Below, in pieces: positions 1 through 5,091 of a stretch of DNA of 5,091 nucleotides; the stretch's first letter is position 1, and each line of letters begins with the position of its first letter. The notes below the pieces were generated by a model, which searched no databases, was not told the DNA's origin, and saw nothing but the letters and a program-made list of their open reading frames with translations. Both the position numbers and the translations under genes were made by a program. Origin of the DNA: Actinomycetota bacterium (GTDB taxonomy: Bacteria; Actinomycetota; Humimicrobiia; Humimicrobiales; Humimicrobiaceae); assembly GCA_023475715.1 (NCBI GenBank), contig JAMCVO010000449.1:1-5091 (forward strand). The letters run 5' to 3'.

Positions 1-1
1 T

Positions 2-193
2 TTACAGGAATTAAATAATTTCTCAGATATATATATTAATAAGGCATTATCAGCAGCTAAGAACCCTCAGCTTGAAATGAAGTTAAAAAATATGCCCGTT
101 TCTCTAAATATTAATAATGTTGAATATTATATGAAAAAGATTTTAATAGCTGCAAAAAACGGAGATTTAGATTTAATTGAAAATTTGGGGTGA
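2..193 (+). CDS. C-terminal end of an unrecognised protein (partial)
   Basis: An open frame runs from the window edge to a TGA at 191-193, giving the last 63 residues (ending GDLDLIENLG) of a protein whose start lies outside the window. The stretch is helical and charged, with an NPQLEMKLKNMP segment followed by YYMKKILIAAKNGDL. This looks like the terminal helices of a soluble enzyme, but I cannot assign a family from it. Reality as a gene is supported by the uninterrupted frame in AT-rich DNA and by the tight junction with the next gene: its TGA overlaps the ATG at 193 and lies inside the next gene's ribosome site. That arrangement suggests one operon with coupled translation. A role in the same polyol or sugar pathway as the downstream dehydrogenase is a guess from position only. 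Confidence 0.7.
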   Translation, partial: LQELNNFSDIYINKALSAAKNPQLEMKLKNMPVSLNINNVEYYMKKILIAAKNGDLDLIENLG

Positions 194-195
194 TG

Positions 196-1293
196 ATGAA
201 TATTAATAAGGAAAATAATAATGTAATGAAGGCAGTAGTATGTTATGGACCCAAGGATTATAGATTAGAAACAATACCAAAACCAAGTGCCTCGCAAGAA
301 GAAGTAATAATCAAGGTAGATGCGTGTGGTATTTGTGCTGCGGATAAAAAAGCTTATTATGGGGCACCATCATTTTGGGGGGATCCACCTTGGATAAAAA
401 CACCTGTTGTACCAGGACATGAATTTATTGGAGAAGTAGTAGAGCTGGGACCAGGGGCAGGAGAAAAATATGGTCTAGAAGTGGGGGACAGAGCAATATC
501 GGAGCAGATTGTGCCTGATTGGAATTGTCATTTTTGTAATATGGGAAGTTATTGGTTATGCAGAAGTAATAATATTTATGGTTTCAGAGGGCTTATAGCT
601 AATGGTGGTATGGCAGAGTATATGAAATTTCCTCGACAAGCAATAAACCATAAGGTACCTAAGGATATAAAAATTAAAAGCGCTGTTATGATAGAACCCT
701 TATCATGTGCAATACATGCTGTTCAAAGAGCCAATATTGAATTACAGGATATAGTTGTTATAGCAGGACTAGGGCCATTAGGTCAGTGTATGGCTCAAGT
801 TACTATGCTAAAAAATCCCGCGCACCTTATACTCATAGATACTTTAGAAGATCGTTTGAAATTGGCAATGAGGTTAAATAGAGATGCTAAAGTTATAAAC
901 GCAGAGAAAGAGGATGCAGTAAAGATTATAAAAGATATTACCAATAACTATGGATGCGATAAATATATCAATGCTACAGGCAATCCAATAGGAGTTTCAC
1001 AAGGACTTAAAATGATTCGAAAACAAGGAACATTTGTAGAGTTTAGTACATTTAGCAGTGATATTACTGTCGATTGGGGTTATATTGGAAATCGTAATGA
1101 ATTAACTATTAATGGTGTTTATCTAAGTCCATATACTTATCCGATTGCCATAAAATTGTTACATACTGGAAAAGTTAAAGTTGACGAGCTTATTTCCCAT
1201 GTGTTCCCCTTAGATGATTACAAAGAAGCATTTGATATCTGTTTTAAAGGTAAGGCGATGAAGGTTGTTCTGAGACCCGGGGAATCAATTTAA
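196..1293 (+). CDS. Zinc-dependent medium-chain dehydrogenase, erythritol/L-threitol dehydrogenase-like
   Basis: Cytoplasmic NAD(P)-dependent oxidoreductase of the zinc alcohol dehydrogenase (MDR) superfamily, 365 residues from the ATG at 196. Visible motifs: GIC with the catalytic zinc Cys47, GHE with His75 and Glu76, Glu167 in IEPLSCAIHA, and the Rossmann loop GLGPLG at 191-196. The structural-zinc region has Cys111, Cys114 and Cys122, but Asp108 stands where the first Cys is usual. From memory, the sequence runs closely parallel to mycobacterial erythritol/L-threitol dehydrogenases, including CYGPKDYRLE, SEQIVPxW, YGF and DVTVDW-like blocks. Oxidation of a C4 polyol to a ketotetrose such as erythrulose is therefore the best guess, though sorbitol-, threonine- or butanediol-type substrates remain possible. 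Start choice: GGGGTGAT at 187-194 sits five bases (from GGGG) before ATG 196. GTG 190 and ATG 193 are alternatives. Homologues begin at the Met corresponding to ATG 226 (MKAVV), which has only AGGA 13 bases upstream. Confidence 0.9.
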   Translation: MNINKENNNVMKAVVCYGPKDYRLETIPKPSASQEEVIIKVDACGICAADKKAYYGAPSFWGDPPWIKTPVVPGHEFIGEVVELGPGAGEKYGLEVGDRAISEQIVPDWNCHFCNMGSYWLCRSNNIYGFRGLIANGGMAEYMKFPRQAINHKVPKDIKIKSAVMIEPLSCAIHAVQRANIELQDIVVIAGLGPLGQCMAQVTMLKNPAHLILIDTLEDRLKLAMRLNRDAKVINAEKEDAVKIIKDITNNYGCDKYINATGNPIGVSQGLKMIRKQGTFVEFSTFSSDITVDWGYIGNRNELTINGVYLSPYTYPIAIKLLHTGKVKVDELISHVFPLDDYKEAFDICFKGKAMKVVLRPGESI

Positions 1294-1581
1294 GTAGATA
1301 TGTTATGACAGGACATAATTAACTTTTTATATATATTATGCTTTTAGATATGTGATGTTTACTTTTTATGAATACATTTGTATAAGTTCACTGGAGAAAT
1401 GGATATTACAGGCTAAACATGAATTAAACAGGTTAACTCAAATTGATTTTTGTATATTTAAGAGGCACAGAAGAAAAGAGGTAGCCTACTCTGATCTAAT
1501 GTGTGTACATTTTATCAGGGCTAATAAAAGACATAAAAAATTTTACACAAGGAATTTGATGTAGTCATCCTAAAAAGATAA
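1294..1581. other. Intergenic stretch without a convincing gene
   Basis: Between the dehydrogenase stop and the next promoter I find no supported gene. A 70-codon open frame (GTG 1352 to TAG 1564) exists but has no ribosome site upstream, starts on GTG, ends inside the region feeding the promoter, and its Lys/Arg/Phe/Tyr-rich translation resembles no family I know. Both strands are otherwise broken by stops. Near 1303-1328 there is a weak hairpin followed by five T, listed separately. The region probably separates two transcription units; it could also hold a decayed gene. Confidence 0.5.
1303..1328 (+). terminator. Possible weak terminator after the dehydrogenase gene
   Basis: TTATG at 1303-1307 pairs with CATAA at 1314-1318 around a six-base loop, and a run of five T follows at 1324-1328. 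The stem is short and AT-rich with a five-base gap before the T run, so it would be weak. Position just after the stop codon is the main support. Confidence 0.25.
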
Positions 1582-1610
1582 TTGACAAAAGTAGTAATTT
1601 ATAATAAAAT
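1582..1610 (+). promoter_or_regulatory. Sigma-A-type promoter of the GH4/ABC transporter operon
   Basis: TTGACA at 1582-1587 matches the -35 consensus exactly. After a 17-base spacer, TAAAAT at 1605-1610 matches the -10 consensus in five of six bases. Transcription would begin near 1617, about 48 bases before the GH4 start codon. The spacing, the AT-rich surroundings and the palindrome just downstream make this the likely promoter for everything from 1665 onward. Confidence 0.8.
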
Positions 1611-1614
1611 TATT

Positions 1615-1636
1615 TAAACGTTTACGTAATCGTTTA
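1615..1636 (+). promoter_or_regulatory. LacI/CcpA-family-type operator overlapping the transcription start
   Basis: A 22-bp inverted repeat runs from TAAACG (1615-1620) to CGTTTA (1631-1636) around the centre TTACGTAA (1622-1629). It is palindromic except for one mismatched pair (T1621 against T1630). CG steps recur every six bases at 1619, 1625 and 1631. CG-centred dyads of this kind are typical of LacI-family regulators. The left part (1613-1626) also fits the CcpA cre consensus at all but two of its specified bases. Lying over the predicted +1, it would block transcription when bound, which suggests induction by the imported sugar, catabolite repression, or both. The regulator gene is not in the window. 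Confidence 0.7.
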
Positions 1637-1664
1637 GTAAATAATAAAATAAAAGGAAGATGAA

Positions 1665-3020
1665 ATGCAAAAAGAAAAGGTAGTATTTATTGGTGGCGGC
1701 AGCTGTTTTACACCCGCACAGGTTCAAGTTATGTTGGACACAAAAGAATTATTTGAAGATGGAGAAGTTTGTCTTTATGATATAAATGCTAGATACTTAC
1801 CATTAATTTCGAAAACCATTGAAGAATTAATCAAGAGGAAAAAAGCCAATACCAAAGTTACTTCAACAACCAATCCTAAAGAGGCATTAAAGAATGCGAC
1901 TTTTATATTTTTTATGTGGAACGTTGGTGGAGCAGAAGCTTTAAGGAACGATGTAAATATTCCAACAAATCACGGAATATCAGGTGATGAAACAGGTGGA
2001 ATAGGTGGAACTTTTATGGCGCAGAGGAATATTCCAGTTGCAATTGAATATTGCAAATTGATAGAAGAAATATGTCCCGATGCTTGGGTTATTAGTCACT
2101 CAAATCCAACTAATTTTCTTGCAGATGCAATAAGAAGAGAGACAAAAGTAAAGTTTATTCCAATTTGCGATAGTTTTATTCGATATTCGTTGAGTTTACT
2201 CCCCAGATGGCTAGATATACCACCTTATGATAGACGTTATTGTACTGATAAAGATTTGAGACCGAGAGCGATAGGTATAAATCACTTTACCTGGCTTGTA
2301 GATCTGCAAGTTAATGGAAAAGATGGATATCCACTACTTAGACAGAAGTTTAATGAAGCAAAGGATAAATTCAAAGGTGAAGAGCCATATGTTAAGGCAG
2401 ACCTTCCAATTCATTTATTTGAAACTTACGGATATCAATGCATAGCACCGATGCATGCAGTTTTATATTATGAACAAAAAGATTATCTGGAAAGGACAAA
2501 ACATTTTGAAAATCTTTTTTATTCTGATGGTCTAGGCTGGAGTGTAGACAGAGAGAAGCTCATGCAAAAAATTGCAGATGGTGGGGAATATCTTGAACAC
2601 CCAACTGGAGTAAGGGCTAAAGATTTCTGTTTTATACTATTTTCTGCTTATCAGTCTATTGGAATTATGGTTGATATAATTACAAATAAGGAAAGAGAAT
2701 GGGGTGGCGTAAACTTTATAAATAATGGAACAATTACAAATTTACCCAATACAACAATAGTGGAGGGTCCGGTAATAATTAATGCAAAAGGAGTGAACCC
2801 TATACAAATGGGTAATTTGCCAAAGCCGTTTGTGGGATTATCCCATCATCTGATTACCTGGGCGGAGCTTAGCGTGGATGCTGCTCTAAGTGGAGACAAA
2901 AGTCTTCTTTACCAAGCAATCCTTGCATGTCCTTATGTTCATGATATGACAGATGCAAAGACGATTATGGAAGAAATGTTGATAGCCAATGCAAAGTTTT
3001 TACCGCAATATAAGATATAA
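1665..3020 (+). CDS. Family 4 glycoside hydrolase (NAD- and metal-dependent)
   Basis: A 451-residue cytoplasmic enzyme of the usual GH4 length. GH4 enzymes cleave glycosides by an oxidation-elimination-addition-reduction cycle using tightly bound NAD and a divalent metal, usually Mn. Visible features: the N-terminal Rossmann loop GGGS at 10-13, an acidic strand end at LYDIN (37-41), GDETGGIGG at 107-115, NPTN at 147-150, the expected metal ligands Cys168 (PICDSF) and His207 (GINHFTWL), and the late GH4 block NLPNTTIVEGPV at 359-370. No signal peptide is present. The residue after the metal Cys is Asp, where many members have His or Asn, so the substrate subgroup is unclear. Pairing with an ABC importer favours an unphosphorylated alpha-glycoside or uronide (AglA, MelA or LplD-like) over a 6-phospho-sugar; this is inference. 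AAGGA at 1653-1657 lies seven bases before the ATG. It is the first gene behind the promoter at 1582-1610. Confidence 0.9.
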   Translation: MQKEKVVFIGGGSCFTPAQVQVMLDTKELFEDGEVCLYDINARYLPLISKTIEELIKRKKANTKVTSTTNPKEALKNATFIFFMWNVGGAEALRNDVNIPTNHGISGDETGGIGGTFMAQRNIPVAIEYCKLIEEICPDAWVISHSNPTNFLADAIRRETKVKFIPICDSFIRYSLSLLPRWLDIPPYDRRYCTDKDLRPRAIGINHFTWLVDLQVNGKDGYPLLRQKFNEAKDKFKGEEPYVKADLPIHLFETYGYQCIAPMHAVLYYEQKDYLERTKHFENLFYSDGLGWSVDREKLMQKIADGGEYLEHPTGVRAKDFCFILFSAYQSIGIMVDIITNKEREWGGVNFINNGTITNLPNTTIVEGPVIINAKGVNPIQMGNLPKPFVGLSHHLITWAELSVDAALSGDKSLLYQAILACPYVHDMTDAKTIMEEMLIANAKFLPQYKI

Positions 3021-3046
3021 TTTTAATCTTTAAAAGTGGATTATGA

Positions 3047-3151
3047 CAGTGTATTAATAAAAACAATTATAGAGTGGAGGTGAAGCAATAAAGATAATAG
3101 CAATGTATTAATAAAAACAATTATAGAGTGGAGGTGAAGCAATAAAGATAA
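3047..3151 (+). repeat. 48-bp direct repeat pair, each with a perfect ribosome-site motif
   Basis: The segment at 3050-3097 recurs without a mismatch at 3104-3151 (period 54). The similarity extends three more bases leftward to 3047 and 3101, with one mismatch. Each copy contains GGAGGTGA (3076-3083 and 3130-3137), the strongest ribosome-binding sequence in the window. Neither is followed by ATG, GTG or TTG at normal spacing; ATA occupies that place (3088 and 3142). The binding-protein gene further down uses its own ribosome site. Identity of the two copies indicates a recent duplication. Function unknown: it may be a relic of a small leader gene, a ribosome standby site, or neutral. Confidence 0.9.
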
Positions 3152-3183
3152 CAAATGGTTTCTATTAAAAAAAGAAATTAATT

Positions 3184-3190
3184 AAAGGGG
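3184..3190 (+). promoter_or_regulatory. Ribosome binding site of the binding-protein gene
   Basis: AAAGGGG ends six bases before the ATG at 3197. It decides the start of the lipoprotein and shows that the stronger GGAGGTGA motifs at 3076 and 3130 do not serve this start directly. Confidence 0.65.
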
Positions 3191-3196
3191 CAAAGA

Positions 3197-4633
3197 ATGT
3201 ATAAGTGGTTTAAAAAAAGTATAATTATGTTGATTTGTGTTTTTATGATTGTTGGTTTTTCATTAGTAAGCTGTAAGACAGCATCTACTACAGAAACAAC
3301 AGCCGCATCAGAAACAACAGCCGCATCAGAAACAACAGCTGCATCAGAAACAACAGCCGCAGGCGGTCAAGAAGAGCCAAAAGTGTTAAAAGTTGTGGAA
3401 TTTTTCTTGGCAGATATCGGAAATACTGCTCAATTTAATATGATTACAAATGTCTATAATCAGTTTAAAGTAAAGAATGCGTGTGATTTAGATATTACCT
3501 CATTCAGCTGGGGAGATATTGCTAAGCAGCTGCAGATTATGGCTGAAGCAGGGTCACTTCCAGATGTGGCTTGTTATTGGTTCATGAATGCCGGTCCGCT
3601 CTTCGTAGCAAAAGGATTGATTGATCCCTTAGACCCATTAATAGCAAAGGAGTCACCAGATTTCTTAGATACAATTGATCAGCGACTAATGTTAAAAATA
3701 AATAAGCAGGTATATGGAATGCCATATGCTTTAGCTGATATGGGTCTATATGTAAATAAAACCATACTAGATAAAAATGGGATTACAGCAGCACCAAAAA
3801 CCTGGCAAGAACTAAGAGACATGGCTATAAAATGTACTGATGCTACTAAGGGTGTATATGGGCTTGCTCTAAATGGTGGAGACGAGGAGAGCCTACTGGT
3901 AGCAGCCACATTTATTGCTCAAAATGGCGGGCATGTAGGATTATTCGAAGGAAAGCAAGGAATTAATCAACCAGCAGCAGTTGAAGCAGTACAATTAGTA
4001 GTTGATATGGTGAACAAAGACAAATCTGTTCCTGGTTATGTAAGTAGTGGATTCAAGGAAGCTAGGGATATTTTTAATTCAGGTAATGCAGCTTTTCTAA
4101 TAGACGCATCCTGGGATCTAAAACAAATCATGCCAAAGAATCCTGAATTTGAATGGTATACAACTACATTACCAATGGGTAAACAAAATGGAACTACAAT
4201 ACCAGAAGGTGATTCAGCATATTCTATTTTTTCAGCTTCCAATAATAAAGATCTAGCTTGGGAATTTATTAAATTTATGACCATGAACGAAGAAATCTTA
4301 AAAGGAATCGTAACAGCAAGAATAAGCTATCCCACAACTATGAAGACCGTAAATGAATATCAGATAGCAAGCGAAACCTATGGAAAATATGTTAAACCTT
4401 TTGAGGATCAACTGAAGCTTGGTAATGTTCTAGATGTTTATGGTGAAATGCCAAATCAACTTCAAGACGCACTTAATATCTGGAAAGAGGAATTGCATAA
4501 AGCAGTTCTTGGTGAAGAAACAGTACAAGCAGCTATGGATACAGTTGCAGCAGGATGGGATAAGTTAAATGCGGATTGGGTAGCTCAGTACGGTACAGGC
4601 ATTACAAAAGATGTTGCTCCACCTGCTTGGTAA
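3197..4633 (+). CDS. Sugar ABC transporter substrate-binding lipoprotein (family 1 solute-binding protein)
   Basis: A 478-residue extracellular binding protein anchored to the outer face of the cytoplasmic membrane. Residues 1-25 form a lipoprotein signal peptide: basic start (KWFKK), a hydrophobic core, and lipobox LVSC with the lipidated Cys26. Residues 31-58 are a low-complexity linker made of ETTAAS repeats. The binding domain spans about 63-465 and shows family hallmarks: SLPDVACYW (120-128), VYGMPYALADMGLYVNKTILDKNG (172-195), PKTWQELRDMA (200-210), FNSGNAAFLIDASWDL (293-308) and AWEFIKFMT (354-362). These are typical of the MalE-type proteins that bind oligosaccharides or glycosides. 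Placement between a GH4 hydrolase and a MalF-type permease supports sugar import; the exact ligand cannot be read from the sequence. No ATPase gene is visible; such systems often share one MsmX-type ATPase encoded elsewhere, which is a family-level expectation only. Confidence 0.93.
   Translation: MYKWFKKSIIMLICVFMIVGFSLVSCKTASTTETTAASETTAASETTAASETTAAGGQEEPKVLKVVEFFLADIGNTAQFNMITNVYNQFKVKNACDLDITSFSWGDIAKQLQIMAEAGSLPDVACYWFMNAGPLFVAKGLIDPLDPLIAKESPDFLDTIDQRLMLKINKQVYGMPYALADMGLYVNKTILDKNGITAAPKTWQELRDMAIKCTDATKGVYGLALNGGDEESLLVAATFIAQNGGHVGLFEGKQGINQPAAVEAVQLVVDMVNKDKSVPGYVSSGFKEARDIFNSGNAAFLIDASWDLKQIMPKNPEFEWYTTTLPMGKQNGTTIPEGDSAYSIFSASNNKDLAWEFIKFMTMNEEILKGIVTARISYPTTMKTVNEYQIASETYGKYVKPFEDQLKLGNVLDVYGEMPNQLQDALNIWKEELHKAVLGEETVQAAMDTVAAGWDKLNADWVAQYGTGITKDVAPPAW
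3291..3361 (+). repeat. 18-bp in-frame tandem repeat (ETTAAS linker)
   Basis: Four tandem units of CAGAAACAACAGCCGCAT start at 3291, 3309, 3327 and 3345. The third differs by one silent base (GCT for GCC) and the fourth lacks the final T. They encode ETTAAS, ETTAAS, ETTAAS and ETTAAG directly after the lipidated Cys, forming a flexible Thr/Ala-rich spacer between membrane anchor and binding domain. The near-identity at DNA level means copy number could change by slippage without breaking the frame. Confidence 0.92.
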
Positions 4634-4691
4634 AATCCAAGAATAAATAATTTATTATTTATTTAAATAATAATTTATTAAATTTTGGATT
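4634..4691 (+). repeat. Long AT-rich inverted repeat after the binding-protein gene
   Basis: AATCCAA (4634-4640), directly after the stop codon, is complementary to TTGGATT (4685-4691). The intervening 44 bases are almost pure A/T with further internal self-complementarity (for example 4642-4651 with 4654-4663). The RNA could form a long imperfect hairpin. No T run follows, so it is not an ordinary terminator; protection of the upstream message's 3' end is a plausible role. Confidence 0.6.
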
Positions 4692-4717
4692 AAGTTAGAG
4701 TAATTTATTGAAAAATG

Positions 4718-4756
4718 AATATGACCCAATTTGTATAAAACTAATTGGGTCATATT
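4718..4756 (+). repeat. Perfect 14-bp stem-loop between binding protein and permease genes
   Basis: Arms at 4718-4731 (AATATGACCCAATT) and 4743-4756 are perfect reverse complements around an 11-base loop. On the + strand the stem is followed by an A-rich run rather than T, so it is not a standard terminator in that direction. On the minus strand it is followed by a short T run, but no minus-strand gene ends here. It most likely acts as an mRNA processing or stability element, or as partial attenuation that keeps the binding protein more abundant than the permease. A protein-binding site is also possible. Confidence 0.75.
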
Positions 4757-4786
4757 AAATAAAATATATGATGATTGGTTGTATAG

Positions 4787-5091
4787 ATGAGAAAAGGAAC
4801 AAAAATTAATAAATATAAAAGTTTTAATCAAAACAGACTTTGGATTTTGTTTGTAGCCCCTGTAATTTTGTATCTATTATTAACTCAAATATATCCGTTA
4901 TTTAATGCTCTTCAAATGAGTTTTTTTGCCGATAAGCTAGGGGAATCCGTATTTGTAGGTTTGCAGAATTATATTGAGTTGTTTAATACTGTAAAGTTCT
5001 GGGATATTTTTAGAAATACTTTTGTGTTTACTGTTGCCAGCGTTTCTTTACATATACTAGTTGGACTATTAATGGCAGGGGCTACAAACAA
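4787..5091 (+). CDS. Sugar ABC transporter permease, MalF type (partial, 5' end)
   Basis: The first 101 residues of an integral membrane permease; the gene runs off the window. A basic, polar N-terminus (MRKGTKINKYKSFNQNR) precedes a hydrophobic helix at about 19-38 (WILFVAPVILYLLLTQIYPL). Next come the typical extracellular segment with MSFF and FVGLQNYIELF (56-66), and the start of the second helix at FRNTFVFTVASVSLHILVGLLMA (75-97). This order, especially APxxLYL...YPL and the GLxNYxxLF motif, is characteristic of MalF/UgpA-type subunits. The protein would form the channel with a second permease presumably encoded next, taking substrate from the lipoprotein at 3197-4633. Start: a TAG lies in frame just before ATG 4787, so the frame cannot begin earlier. 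No good ribosome site precedes it. AAAGGA at 4793-4798 lies six bases before an in-frame ATT (4805), a less likely start. Confidence 0.9.
   Translation, partial: MRKGTKINKYKSFNQNRLWILFVAPVILYLLLTQIYPLFNALQMSFFADKLGESVFVGLQNYIELFNTVKFWDIFRNTFVFTVASVSLHILVGLLMAGATN

Noticed and set aside
1352..1564. 70-codon + strand open frame as a small protein gene
   Set aside because: It begins with GTG, has no ribosome site, shows no recognisable motif, and lies in an intergenic stretch; chance openness is likely.
3021..3034. Terminator after the GH4 gene
   Set aside because: TTTTAA and TTAAAA could pair, but the stem has no G/C pairs and no following T run; read-through into the binding-protein gene is more likely.
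3043..3070. Possible second promoter (ATGACA, 16 bp, AATTAT) ahead of the binding-protein gene
   Set aside because: The -10 match is only four of six bases in very AT-rich DNA, where such matches are common; not strong enough to list.
3047..3151. Direct repeats as transposon target duplication or insertion-sequence ends
   Set aside because: The copies are only six bases apart, with no transposase or inverted ends; a simple tandem duplication explains them.
3291..3361. CRISPR-like array
   Set aside because: The repeats are 18 bp with no spacers and are in frame within a lipoprotein linker.
3679..3909. Minus-strand open frame of 76 codons
   Set aside because: It lies wholly inside the binding-protein gene, antisense to conserved solute-binding motifs, with no ribosome site or family resemblance.
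4036..4284. Minus-strand open frame of 82 codons
   Set aside because: It is antisense to the well-conserved C-terminal half of the binding protein and has no independent support.

Overview
The window is AT-rich, uses TGA as a true stop, and carries consensus vegetative promoter elements, GGAGG-type ribosome sites and a lipoprotein signal peptide. This points to a low-GC Firmicute, most likely a member of the Clostridia; this is inference from composition and gene style, not from a marker gene. All genes lie on the + strand and look like carbohydrate or polyol catabolism and uptake.

Layout: (1) positions 2-193 are the 3' end of an unrecognised gene whose stop overlaps the start region of the next gene. 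(2) 196-1293 encode a zinc-dependent medium-chain dehydrogenase that closely resembles the erythritol/L-threitol dehydrogenase group. (3) A gap of about 370 bp holds no convincing gene in its first 290 bp, then a near-consensus promoter (TTGACA, 17 bp, TAAAAT) with a LacI-family-type palindrome at the expected transcription start. (4) 1665-3020 encode a family 4 glycoside hydrolase (NAD- and metal-dependent). (5) 3021-3196 contain a 48-bp direct duplication in which each copy has a perfect GGAGGTGA motif but no normal start codon behind it. (6) 3197-4633 encode a sugar-binding lipoprotein with an ETTAAS-repeat linker. (7) 4634-4786 hold two successive inverted repeats, one a 14-bp perfect stem. 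(8) 4787 to the window end is the start of a MalF-type sugar ABC permease.

The genes from 1665 onward look like one inducible operon: binding lipoprotein and permease import a glycoside, and the GH4 enzyme hydrolyses it in the cytoplasm. ABC import delivers unphosphorylated sugar, so the GH4 enzyme is more likely of the alpha-glucosidase/alpha-galactosidase/alpha-galacturonidase kind than a 6-phospho-glycosidase. The dehydrogenase belongs to the preceding transcription unit and may process a polyol or tetrose, perhaps in a related pathway.

I see no CRISPR array, RNA gene, intact mobile element or clearly new system. The most notable features are regulatory: the operator at the GH4 promoter, the duplicated ribosome-site segment, and the hairpins between binding protein and permease.
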